A stretch of 64,000 nt of DNA, taken from CALJFL01 sp039964455 (GTDB lineage: Bacteria; Pseudomonadota; Gammaproteobacteria; Pseudomonadales; Halieaceae). The stretch's first letter is position 1, and every line of letters starts with the position of its first letter. Positions 1-7,623 of this stretch are shown here, one piece after another. A program made the translations under genes and the position numbers. The notes under the pieces are model-generated. The model was not told the DNA's origin. It did not search any database and saw only the letters and a list, made by a program, of their open reading frames with translations. The DNA lies in assembly GCA_039964455.1 (NCBI GenBank), contig JBDVXK010000019.1, forward strand, positions 1 through 64,000. Direction: 5' to 3'.

Positions 1-172
1 ATTCGAAATCAAAAATTACATGAATTAATGAGTCACTTGTTGTGTCTGAATAGTCGTGATCAACTATCCCAACAAGTGCCCACACATCTGTCTTCATCTT
101 CTTGTTAAGCAACACCCAATGCCGCAGGGGCATGGGTAACGATTGGGGGCGTACCCCGAACCGCGGACGCGT
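1..172 (-). other. leader of an rRNA operon (16S gene lies just outside the window)
   Basis: Read on the minus strand this stretch has the parts of a 16S rRNA leader. A boxA-like antitermination motif (TGCTTAACAA, 102-111) is followed by one strand of a processing stem. Positions 70-78 pair perfectly over 9 bp with 34-42, and an inner stem (50-54 with 63-67) lies inside, as expected for an RNase III target. No 16S sequence is reached before position 1, so the rRNA gene must begin just beyond the edge. In Pseudomonas tyrS is also followed by a 16S gene, which supports the call. The identity of the rRNA gene is inferred. Confidence 0.75.
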
Positions 173-200
173 ATTATACCGACCCGCAGATCCTGCGCAA
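173..200 (-). promoter_or_regulatory. rRNA operon promoter, proximal
   Basis: On the minus strand TTGCGC (195-200) is followed after 16 bp by a perfect TATAAT (173-178) and then a GC-rich discriminator (ACGCGTCCGCGG). A strong -10 with a GC-rich start region is the usual sign of a growth-rate and ppGpp controlled promoter. It points into the boxA leader at 1-172. Confidence 0.75.
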
Positions 201-337
201 CAAAAACTTGTAAGTTCAGGTCGCTAAATAGGCCTTTGGATAGGTTTACCCTGACGCTGCTAAGCTGTTGAAAGCTGGGCAATTTGCAGGATCTTCACCG
301 GTAAGATTCGCATCCCTGTCCCGGTGAAGGGACGCGC

Positions 338-391
338 ACTATACGCACGGCACCTGAGTGGCGCAAGCGCTTTGGCGAAAAATAAAAAAAA
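338..391 (-). promoter_or_regulatory. rRNA operon promoter, distal, with UP-like A/T tract
   Basis: TTGCGC (361-366) and TATAGT (338-343) are 17 bp apart on the minus strand and are followed by a GCGCGTCCC discriminator. An A/T tract at 378-391 lies about 47-60 bp upstream of the expected start, where UP elements bind the RNA polymerase alpha subunit. A 9-bp hairpin (293-301 with 321-329) would form early in the transcript from this promoter. Together with the promoter at 173-200 this gives a tandem P1/P2 layout. The 150 bp between the tyrS stop and the leader hold no gene. Confidence 0.65.
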
Positions 392-430
392 TGCCAAATT
401 GTGCCAGCTGATCGCCGTGTTGCGTGGGTC

Positions 431-1726
431 TCAGGACAGCTCAAACAGGTGGTATTTTTTCTTGCCCAGGCGAGCTATGTAGAAGCGACCATAGAGCGCT
501 GCAGCCGGATCGAAACACCCGGCAAGGTCGGCATTCTGGTCCCAGCCAATCGTGCGATTATTAATGGTCACGGCATTACGCCCAAGCGCATCTTTCACCT
601 GCTTCCCGGACCCGGCCATACCGGCCTCAGTAAACATCTGGGTCAGGGTTTCCGGCAACTCACCGCGAGCGTGACTGCTGGCAGGCAAACCATCCTGGCG
701 CAACTGCAACACATCCGCCTCAGCCAACTCTTCAATGGAGCCACTGAACATGGCCTCAGTGATCCTCTGGGCTGCCGTCAGCCCGTCCTTGCCGTGCACC
801 AGTTCAGTCACCTCTCGTGCCAGAATTGCCTGGGCTTCCGGGCGACCTTCGCGTTGGGCATCAGCCTGCTCAATGGCTTCTATTTCCGCCACATCAAGGA
901 AGGTGAAGTACTTCAGGAAGCGGTAGGCGTCGGCATCCGCGGCACCCAACCAGAACTGGTAAAACGCATAGGGTGAGGTACGGGCCGGGTCCAGCCAGAT
1001 CGTGCCAGACTCGGTCTTACCGAACTTGCTGCCATCGGCTTTGGTAATCAGGGGCATGGTCAGTCCGAAAACCTGCTCGCTGTTCATGCGCCGCGTCAAA
1101 TCGATACCGCCGGTAATATTGCCCCACTGATCGGAACCGCCCAGCTGCAAGGTGCAACCGAAACGCCGGTTGAGCTCGGCGAAATCATAGGACTGCAAAA
1201 TCATGTAGGTGAACTCGGTGAAACTGATACCAGCACCCTCGCGGTCCAGGCGCTGCTTCACCGATTCTTTCTGAATCATGGCATTCACTGAGAAATGCTT
1301 GCCAACATCCCGGAGAAAGCTGAGCACATCCATATTGGCGGTCCAGTCGAGATTGTTGACTACCTCGGCAGAAGCTTCCCCGGCATCAAAATCAATAAAC
1401 CGGGATACCTGGGCCTGAAGCTTGGCCACCCAGTCCGCCACTATGTCGGGCGTATTGAGCTGGCGCTCCTGTGCCTTGAAACTAGGATCCCCGATCAGCC
1501 CGGTAGCACCACCCACCAACGCCAGGGGCTTGTGCCCGGCCAATTGGAAGCGACGCAACATTAACAGGGGCACCAGTGAGCCGATGTGCAGGCTGTCCGC
1601 AGTGGGGTCAAAGCCGCAATAGAGGGTGCGAGAGCCGCCGTCCAGCCAGCCGGGAAGATCGTCTTCGCCGGCGATCTGAAATATCAGGCCCCTGGCCTGC
1701 AGGTCCGCCAATAGTGCACTACTCAT
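431..1726 (-). CDS. tyrS: tyrosyl-tRNA synthetase
   Basis: Class I aminoacyl-tRNA synthetase that charges tRNA-Tyr in the cytoplasm. The 431-residue protein has the HIGH-type signature HIGS at residues 47-50, a KMSKS-type loop (KFGKT) in the middle, and a C-terminal S4-like RNA-binding region containing GSGKQVKDALG. I place the start at the ATG at 1726 (MSSALLADLQ), because the 21 residues encoded upstream in frame do not look like the family's N-terminus. It is transcribed toward an rRNA operon, as in Pseudomonas, and is divergent from the M23 peptidase gene. Length and motifs are normal, and identity is not in doubt. Confidence 0.95.
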   Translation of the reverse strand: MSSALLADLQARGLIFQIAGEDDLPGWLDGGSRTLYCGFDPTADSLHIGSLVPLLMLRRFQLAGHKPLALVGGATGLIGDPSFKAQERQLNTPDIVADWVAKLQAQVSRFIDFDAGEASAEVVNNLDWTANMDVLSFLRDVGKHFSVNAMIQKESVKQRLDREGAGISFTEFTYMILQSYDFAELNRRFGCTLQLGGSDQWGNITGGIDLTRRMNSEQVFGLTMPLITKADGSKFGKTESGTIWLDPARTSPYAFYQFWLGAADADAYRFLKYFTFLDVAEIEAIEQADAQREGRPEAQAILAREVTELVHGKDGLTAAQRITEAMFSGSIEELAEADVLQLRQDGLPASSHARGELPETLTQMFTEAGMAGSGKQVKDALGRNAVTINNRTIGWDQNADLAGCFDPAAALYGRFYIARLGKKKYHLFELS

Positions 1727-1880
1727 GTCTAATTCCGCCCGGATAATACGGCCATGCGCCTCTAAAAATGGGCGACAACGATACAACACGGTCCTTCAAA
1801 TGCAAGTTCAACCCACATACTGTCGGTTTCTACAGAATTTTTATATACTTAGCGGGGACTATTAAGGAAAAACCGGGGAT

Positions 1881-3281
1881 ATGTTGCCAGCGAAGAAAGC
1901 GCGGGGGGCCACCGCAATTCGCACCGAGGAAAGACGCATACAGCAGAAGCACCTGCTGGCCATTGCGCTGATCTGTGTTTGCCTTGCCCTTACCACCCTG
2001 ATTACGCCCTCTGGGGATGTGTCTGCCAGTAAGCAGGAATTAGCTGCGGCCGAGCAGGATCTAGCGCAAGCCGATTCTACAGAAGCGCGCGTTCTTGACG
2101 CGACAGCCGGCGAGACGATACCTCAAACACTTGCTGATGCAATCCCCGAACTTCCCGTGGAGCCCGAGTGGGAGACAGTCAGTGTGCGCAGCGGCGACAA
2201 CCTGTCGCTGGTTTTCAAGCGGGCCGGTTTCAGCGATAGAGACGTCTACAAGATCGTCAATACGGCGCAGGATGGCAAAGGTCTTGGCCGTATTTATCCA
2301 GGCCAGACAATCGCATTTAAAGAGGGCGACAGCGGCCAACTGGACGCGGTGCGTCACATTATTTCAGCCCTTGAAAGCGTCACCTACGAGCGCGCCGAGG
2401 ACGGCTTCGAAAGCGCACGCGATTTGCGCACGCCACAGGTTCGCCAGACCTGGACCACAGCAACCATCACCTCATCTCTCTTTATGGCAGGCCAGGACGC
2501 CGGCCTGTCCAACAATCTGATCATGGAATTGGCCAACATATTTGGCGGCGTGATCGACTTCATCCTTGACCCACGCAAAGGCGACACCATTTACCTCGTC
2601 TATGAAGAACTGTATCTGGACGGCGAGAAGTTCAAGGATGGCGACATCATTGCGGCGGCGTTCATTAATCAGGGCGAGACCTTTAACGCCTTCCGCTACA
2701 TCGACAGCGCCGGCGACCCTGGCTTCTATAACGAAGACGGTGTCAGCATGCGCAAAGCGTTCCTGATGGCGCCGCTGGACTTCACCCGGGTCAGCTCTAA
2801 CTTCAATATGCGCCGCAAACACCCCATCTATAAAACCACCCGGCCCCACCGTGGAACGGACTATGCCGCCCCCACCGGCACACCGGTTTTCGCCGCGGGC
2901 GATGGCCGAGTCACCAAAGCCGGCTACACCAAGGCTAACGGCAACTACGTGTTTATACAGCACGGCGAAAAATACGTGACCAAATATCTGCACCTGCACA
3001 AGCGCAAAGTCAAAAGCGGTCAGCGTGTTTCGCAAAGTCAGGTGATAGGCACCGTGGGCGCCACCGGCGCAGCTACCGGCCCGCACCTGCACTACGAATT
3101 TGTTGTTAATGGCGTGCACCGCAACCCGCGCACCATTCACAAGCAACTGCCCAAGGCCAAAGCCCTGGCCTCTACAGAAATGGCACGCTTCCGTCAGTCC
3201 ATCGCCGGCGCATCAGAGCAACTCGCCGCCCTGCAGTCAGATAACAAACTCGCCTTCAACGACGCATCCGCGTCACCCTGA
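1881..3281 (+). CDS. M23 (LytM-type) peptidoglycan endopeptidase, MepM-like
   Basis: A 466-residue envelope protein expected to cleave peptidoglycan crosslinks. A basic N-terminus is followed by a membrane or signal-anchor segment (about residues 24-43). A LysM/OapA-like region follows at about 95-145 (it begins VRSGDNLSLVFKRAG). The C-terminal LytM domain has the zinc ligands: H323 and D327 in HRGTD, and H404 in the HLH motif, so it should be active rather than a degenerate activator. Nine bases separate it from anmK, suggesting co-transcription of a wall hydrolase with a wall-recycling kinase. The same neighbours occur in Pseudomonas. The exact crosslink specificity cannot be read from sequence. 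Confidence 0.88.
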   Translation: MLPAKKARGATAIRTEERRIQQKHLLAIALICVCLALTTLITPSGDVSASKQELAAAEQDLAQADSTEARVLDATAGETIPQTLADAIPELPVEPEWETVSVRSGDNLSLVFKRAGFSDRDVYKIVNTAQDGKGLGRIYPGQTIAFKEGDSGQLDAVRHIISALESVTYERAEDGFESARDLRTPQVRQTWTTATITSSLFMAGQDAGLSNNLIMELANIFGGVIDFILDPRKGDTIYLVYEELYLDGEKFKDGDIIAAAFINQGETFNAFRYIDSAGDPGFYNEDGVSMRKAFLMAPLDFTRVSSNFNMRRKHPIYKTTRPHRGTDYAAPTGTPVFAAGDGRVTKAGYTKANGNYVFIQHGEKYVTKYLHLHKRKVKSGQRVSQSQVIGTVGATGAATGPHLHYEFVVNGVHRNPRTIHKQLPKAKALASTEMARFRQSIAGASEQLAALQSDNKLAFNDASASP

Positions 3282-3289
3282 GCAGAATC

Positions 3290-4414
3290 GTGAGCAGTTC
3301 GCTGTATGTCGGCCTGATGTCTGGCACCAGCATGGACGGCATCGACGCCGCACTGGTTGATTGCGATGAGGACAAAATCCAATTACTGGCCACCCACGAG
3401 CACCCGCTACCTGAGCCCTTGCGCCGGGCCATTGCGGCGATCAGCCACGCGGGTGATAACGAAATTGAGCGACTGGGTGTTCTGGACAGAGAGCTGGCTA
3501 CCTTATTCAGTGAAGCAACCCTGGCGTTGCTTGCAACGGCCAATCGGCAACCGGAAGAGATACGGGCGATAGGCAGTCATGGCCAGACAATTCGGCACAG
3601 GCCAGCCTCCGCCGGACACAGCCCCGCGTCAGCTTTTACCCTGCAAATCGGCGACCCGAACAGCATCGCCGAGCTGACTGGCATAACCACTGTGGCAGAT
3701 TTTCGCCGACGCGACGTCGCCGCCGGTGGCGAGGGCGCACCACTGGCACCCGCCTTCCACGCTGCAGCATTCTCTACACCCACGGAGCCACGCGCCATTG
3801 TGAATATCGGTGGTATCGCCAACGCCACTTTGCTGCAGGGGGAGGAACTGCTCGCCGGCTTCGATACCGGCCCGGGCAACACGCTGCTGGACCAGTGGAT
3901 ACAACAACACCAGGGGCAGAGCTACGACCGGGATGGCAACTGGTCTTCCGAGGGCGAGATCATTCCTGCCCTGCGCGAACAGCTGCTGTCAGACCCCTAC
4001 TTTGACCGCACTGGCCCACGCAGCACCGGCAAGGAATACTTTAATTTGCAGTGGCTGGAACGAGCTTTGACGCCGCTACCTGAACAGCCGTCAAACAGAG
4101 ATGTACAAGCCACACTTGCCGATGTCACTGCCCAGTCGATTGCGGATGGCATCACGAGCACCGGGTTTGCGCCTGCGGCGGTTTACATTTGCGGAGGCGG
4201 TGCATGCAATACCGATTTGATGCGTCGCTTATACCAAAAGCTGGCGCCTGCCAGACTAGAGACAACAGAGGTGCTGGGCATTGAGCCCGAATGGGTAGAG
4301 GCGGCGGCATTTGCCTGGCTGGCTCATCAGGCCGTTACGGGTAAACCGGGGAATGCGCCAGCGGTAACCGGTGCGGAAGGGCCGCGCGTACTCGGCGGGA
4401 TCTACCCCGCCTGA
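3290..4414 (+). CDS. anmK: anhydro-N-acetylmuramic acid kinase
   Basis: Phosphorylates and opens 1,6-anhydro-MurNAc released during peptidoglycan turnover, giving MurNAc-6-phosphate. The 374-residue protein starts with a GTG at 3290. It shows the family's N-terminal ATP-binding signature MSGTSMDGID at residues 10-19, the DTGPGN motif in the middle and a CGGGACN segment near the C-terminus, all as in the ASKHA-fold AnmK family. It is probably co-transcribed with the M23 peptidase upstream and ends 2 bp from the convergent gene at 4417. The recycling genes amgK and murU lie at 41-42.7 kb, so this genome encodes the Pseudomonas-type recycling branch. Confidence 0.95.
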   Translation: MSSSLYVGLMSGTSMDGIDAALVDCDEDKIQLLATHEHPLPEPLRRAIAAISHAGDNEIERLGVLDRELATLFSEATLALLATANRQPEEIRAIGSHGQTIRHRPASAGHSPASAFTLQIGDPNSIAELTGITTVADFRRRDVAAGGEGAPLAPAFHAAAFSTPTEPRAIVNIGGIANATLLQGEELLAGFDTGPGNTLLDQWIQQHQGQSYDRDGNWSSEGEIIPALREQLLSDPYFDRTGPRSTGKEYFNLQWLERALTPLPEQPSNRDVQATLADVTAQSIADGITSTGFAPAAVYICGGGACNTDLMRRLYQKLAPARLETTEVLGIEPEWVEAAAFAWLAHQAVTGKPGNAPAVTGAEGPRVLGGIYPA

Positions 4415-4416
4415 TT

Positions 4417-4860
4417 TCAGAAGCTTACGTAGTTTTCTTGCTCCAGCAGCTTTCGCTCCTCGGCTGGACCGTAGGGTACGGTTGCCACAAAGGGCTGCAG
4501 CTGGCCGGCGTTGATACCTTTGCTGCCCATCCACGCCTCGCAGGCCTTGATCTCTACGACACCTAGCGCAGAAAGGCTGGCGGCAAGGTCAACCACAGAC
4601 TTATTAGCCAGGTAATTCTGCCGCAGCAGGATATCGACCTCGGGACCATGAAGTACGAAAGCCACCCTGGGTTCGCCATCTAGCGGAATAACCCCGTCCA
4701 GCAGCAAGGCCTCGGTGCGTTGCAGTATGGCCTGCATTTCATCGGCGGTATGCAATTCGATTTCAGCCAGATAGCGCTGATCGGGGTCGAGATAGGTATC
4801 GTCCGCCGTCACCCAGGCACACACCAACAGCAGAACAAATGCGGCCAGGGAGTGCTTCAT
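4417..4860 (-). CDS. DsrE/DsrF-like periplasmic protein
   Basis: A 147-residue protein with a clear Sec signal peptide (residues 1-19, MKHSLAAFVLLLVCAWVTA). The mature part follows the pattern of exported DsrE/F-like proteins: a central strand with FVLHGPEV, a second half with LSALGVVEIKACEAW containing one cysteine, then a C-terminal VATVPYG segment. Members of this fold take part in sulfur relay or are of unknown role, so no substrate is proposed. It lies 15 bp downstream of erpA on the same strand and could be co-transcribed with it. The family call rests on pattern recognition only. Confidence 0.6.
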   Translation of the reverse strand: MKHSLAAFVLLLVCAWVTADDTYLDPDQRYLAEIELHTADEMQAILQRTEALLLDGVIPLDGEPRVAFVLHGPEVDILLRQNYLANKSVVDLAASLSALGVVEIKACEAWMGSKGINAGQLQPFVATVPYGPAEERKLLEQENYVSF

Positions 4861-4875
4861 CGGATCAGGTGAAAC

Positions 4876-5229
4876 CTAAATAGAAAAAGAAGAACCGCAG
4901 CCACAGGTAGTGGTCGCGTTGGGATTGTTTATGACAAAGCGCGAGCCCTCAAGGCCCTCGGTATAATCTACCTCAGACCCCGCAAGGTATTGAAAGCTCA
5001 TGGGGTCGACCAATACGGTCACGCCATCTCTTTCGATCGCGGTATCGTCGTCGGCAGCCAGCTCATCGAAGGTGAAGCCGTACTGAAAACCCGAACACCC
5101 ACCGCCAGTGATAAATACCCGCAGTTTAAGTTCGTCGTTTTCTTCTTCTTCCACCAGGTTGCGCACTTTCTGCACAGCCCGCTCCGAAAGATTGATGCCC
5201 GACGGGTTGAATGTTTCAGCTACTGACAT
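4876..5229 (-). CDS. erpA: iron-sulfur cluster insertion protein ErpA
   Basis: A-type carrier that delivers Fe-S clusters to apo-proteins in the cytoplasm, for example enzymes of isoprenoid synthesis. The 117-residue protein has the three ligand cysteines of the family: C45 in GGGCSGF, and C109 and C111 in the C-terminal TTCGCGSSF. The N-terminal extension before the core (SERAVQKV) is typical of ErpA rather than IscA. The promoter directly upstream carries an IscR type I-like site (5285-5310), so Fe-S status probably controls it. Neighbours (bactofilin, argC, anmK) match the Pseudomonas locus. Confidence 0.93.
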   Translation of the reverse strand: MSVAETFNPSGINLSERAVQKVRNLVEEEENDELKLRVFITGGGCSGFQYGFTFDELAADDDTAIERDGVTVLVDPMSFQYLAGSEVDYTEGLEGSRFVINNPNATTTCGCGSSFSI

Positions 5230-5277
5230 TGTTGTATCTCATGGGCACGCGGCCCTGCTACCAAAAATAACCCGGCC

Positions 5278-5310
5278 ATTATGGAAAAACCGAGTATTTT
5301 AGTCAAGTTT
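5278..5310 (-). promoter_or_regulatory. erpA promoter overlapped by an IscR type I-like site
   Basis: On the minus strand TTGACT (5301-5306) and CATAAT (5278-5283) are separated by 17 bp. The 26 bp at 5285-5310 fit the published IscR type I pattern closely: TTGACT, an A/T run, ACTCGG, then T-rich. The centre differs at one position (ACTC for AGTC). The site covers the -35 and spacer, so bound IscR would block RNA polymerase. The promoter is seen directly; regulation by IscR is inferred from the match and from E. coli erpA. Confidence 0.65.
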
Positions 5311-5315
5311 AGCGC

Positions 5316-5756
5316 TCAGGCGCTATCCGCTCTCTTCCCCGGCGACCCTACCTCGGTCACCGCCACGGTGGGATCGGGCTTTTTTCCAACATCGGCGCCC
5401 TCCTGCTCCACCACATGCTGCAGACTGCCGTTGACCTCAGAGCCCACTGCCATTTCCACCAGGGTGTAATACACATTCCCTGTCACACGGGCCTTGGGTG
5501 CCAACTCCAGATGTTTACTGGAATGCACGTCGCCCTGAACCTCGCCATTGATGACCACAACCGGGACCCGGATATCGCCCTCGACGCGACCGTGGTCTAT
5601 CACCCTGATCGTTGCGTCTTTGCCCGGCTTGGCGACAATATTGCCCTGCACCAGGCCCTCGACATCGAGACTACCGGTAAAATGCAAATCCCCCACTACC
5701 ACCGTATCGCGGGAAATCAGGGTGGTGCCACCACCAGTATGTTTACTTCCCAACAT
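5316..5756 (-). CDS. bactofilin (polymer-forming cytoskeletal protein)
   Basis: A 146-residue bactofilin, a protein that self-assembles into filaments, often at the membrane in connection with cell-wall synthesis. The core (about residues 20-115) has the short beta-helix repeats typical of the family: TVVVGDLHFTGSLDVEGLVQG, HGRVEGDIRVPVVVINGEVQG, KARVTGNVYYTLVEM. A disordered charged tail follows. The ATG at 5756 is chosen over an in-frame upstream start because AGGAG sits 9 bp before it. The first 14 bases overlap the end of the membrane coiled-coil gene upstream, indicating one operon. Confidence 0.88.
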   Translation of the reverse strand: MLGSKHTGGGTTLISRDTVVVGDLHFTGSLDVEGLVQGNIVAKPGKDATIRVIDHGRVEGDIRVPVVVINGEVQGDVHSSKHLELAPKARVTGNVYYTLVEMAVGSEVNGSLQHVVEQEGADVGKKPDPTVAVTEVGSPGKRADSA

Positions 5757-6486
5757 GTGTGAACTTCTCCTTTGTCTGCCAGGGATACTGCTCCCGGGCT
5801 TCCGCCTTACGCGGCGAAGTGGCGCTGGCAGTGACATTGATAAATCTCGGGTCGAACCCTGCCGGCAACGACACCTCCCCTTCGATTGCCTGAAAATAGC
5901 GAAACCGCAGGGGTATTACATCCTTATCGAAATCATCGGATAACTCCGCCAAAGAATAGGTTACCTGTTCACCCTCAAGCAGTCCAAAGATCTCCGCGTA
6001 CAGCGTGCCCCTCAGGGTCTCGTGCTTGCGCGCCTCCTGCTGTGCCACGATACGAAAAGCAAAGCGGCCTTCACCGTTCAGGGCCACCAGTTCCGGCGTG
6101 CGCAGGCTAAGGCCCTGGGCCAATTCGCCCGGCGCCATCAAGCCTCTGTAGAAGCGCAGGCCTTCTTCCAGATCACCAATTTCACGCTTCTGGTCGGCGA
6201 GGTCACTGCGCAGCAGCTCCAGCGCCGCTCTATCAACCTCGTTGCGCGACTCCAGCGTGGCAAGCTCGTTGTCCAGTTCCTGCAACCGCTGCTCTTTTTC
6301 GGGCTGGTCAGCGCGAAGCTGGCGATAGAGTTCCGGGTCAATCCCCATACCGCTGTAGGCTGCCAATTGGCCAAGATAAAAACCAGCGACAAGAATCAGG
6401 GCGGCCAGTAATGCCACTGCCACCACCAACACGCGACGGCGGGCCGCTACGCGGCTAAAACGGGAACGATATCCGTGGCTGCTCAT
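5743..6486 (-). CDS. DUF6776-type membrane coiled-coil protein
   Basis: A 247-residue protein with one N-terminal membrane segment (about residues 19-42, rich in V, A and L). A coiled coil of roughly residues 60-110 follows (heptads around KEQRLQELDNELATLESRN and the following ELLRSDLADQKREIGDLEE). A beta-rich C-terminal part is predicted to lie in the periplasm. The arrangement resembles proteins encoded beside bactofilins in Pseudomonas (DUF6776). Its 3' end overlaps the bactofilin start, and it lies 7 bp downstream of argC. A membrane anchor or partner for the bactofilin is a reasonable inference, not shown. Confidence 0.7.
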   Translation of the reverse strand: MSSHGYRSRFSRVAARRRVLVVAVALLAALILVAGFYLGQLAAYSGMGIDPELYRQLRADQPEKEQRLQELDNELATLESRNEVDRAALELLRSDLADQKREIGDLEEGLRFYRGLMAPGELAQGLSLRTPELVALNGEGRFAFRIVAQQEARKHETLRGTLYAEIFGLLEGEQVTYSLAELSDDFDKDVIPLRFRYFQAIEGEVSLPAGFDPRFINVTASATSPRKAEAREQYPWQTKEKFTHVGK

Positions 6487-6493
6487 GCAAGCC

Positions 6494-7525
6494 TCAGGGC
6501 AGCAAGCCTATCTGGCCAAGCCCCGTGTCCTCGGGTAAGGCCAGCATAATATTCATTGCCTGAATGGCCTGGCCGGAAGCGCCCTTCACCAGATTATCTT
6601 CAACCACGGTAACCACGACGGTATCGCGACCTTGCGGCACAGTTACTGCCATACGACAGGTGTTGACTCCCCTGACGGTGCGCGTCTGCGGAAAACTGCC
6701 AGCAGGCAAAACATCCACAAACGGCTCATTGGCATAGGTCGATTCGAACAGCTGCTGCAAATCAACGGAAGTGTCGGTCAAGCTGGCAAACAGGGTGGCG
6801 TGGATGCCGCGACTCATAGGCGCGAGGTGCGGAACAAAGGTTACCTGCACCGGCTGGCCCGCAATGTCCGCCAGGCCCTGTTCGATCTCTGGCAAGTGTC
6901 GATGACCGTCGACCCCGTAGGCCTTGAAACTGTCGCCCGCTTCGGTGAGCAGGTTGTCGATCTTGGCCTGTCGGCCGGCACCGCTAACCCCCGAGGCCGC
7001 ACTGGCGATCAAGCTGCCGGGGTCAACAAGGCCACTGCGCAACAGCGGCAAGAAGCCCAGCTGCACAGACGTGGGGTAACAACCCGCGCAGGCAACCAGG
7101 CGGGCACCTGCAATCGCCTCCCGGTTAACCTCAGGCAGACCGTAGACCGCCTCTTCAAGCAATTCCGGGCTAGCATGAGGCTCGCCATACCACTGCGACC
7201 ACTGCAGGTGGTCGCGCAAACGGTAATCAGCAGACAAATCGATGATTCGGGCGCCAGCTTCCAGCAGTTCCGGGACGAGGTTCATCGCAACGTTATGGGG
7301 CGTCGCGAAAAAGACAATGTCACAGGCTGACAGCTGTTGCACATCGGGCTCGCAAAATGCCAGGTCATAATGACCGCGCAGGTTGGGATAGAGGTCGTCT
7401 ACCCGCCGGCCACTTTCTGCCCGGGAGGTAATCGTTACAACCTCGGCCTGCGGATGCTGTGCCAACAGACGCAACAACTCCACTCCGGTATAACCGGTGC
7501 CACCCACTATGCCTACCGTGATCAT
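6494..7525 (-). CDS. argC: N-acetyl-gamma-glutamyl-phosphate reductase
   Basis: NADPH-dependent reductase of arginine biosynthesis that makes N-acetylglutamate semialdehyde. The 343-residue protein has the N-terminal nucleotide-binding GGTGYTG (residues 8-14), the catalytic cysteine C149 in AGCYPTS and the family motif HRHLPEIEQ. Length is normal for the short bacterial class. AGGAG lies 8 bp before the ATG. A 6-bp hairpin (7552-7567) and a weak TTATCT-16-TATACT promoter lie in the 98-bp gap shared with the divergent ClC gene. No ArgR site was recognised. It heads the leftward block argC-DUF6776-bactofilin. Confidence 0.95.
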   Translation of the reverse strand: MITVGIVGGTGYTGVELLRLLAQHPQAEVVTITSRAESGRRVDDLYPNLRGHYDLAFCEPDVQQLSACDIVFFATPHNVAMNLVPELLEAGARIIDLSADYRLRDHLQWSQWYGEPHASPELLEEAVYGLPEVNREAIAGARLVACAGCYPTSVQLGFLPLLRSGLVDPGSLIASAASGVSGAGRQAKIDNLLTEAGDSFKAYGVDGHRHLPEIEQGLADIAGQPVQVTFVPHLAPMSRGIHATLFASLTDTSVDLQQLFESTYANEPFVDVLPAGSFPQTRTVRGVNTCRMAVTVPQGRDTVVVTVVEDNLVKGASGQAIQAMNIMLALPEDTGLGQIGLLP

Positions 7526-7623
7526 TTAAAAGGCTCCTGTCTAACTGCTAAAGGCGTATAGACGCCTGAAGGCCGCACAGTATAAAAGTAATACCCCGCC
7601 AGATAACTGGTAATATTGGGGTT

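Noticed and set aside
401..976. 191-codon plus-strand frame opposite tyrS
   Set aside because: Overlaps tyrS almost completely and shows no recognisable domain.
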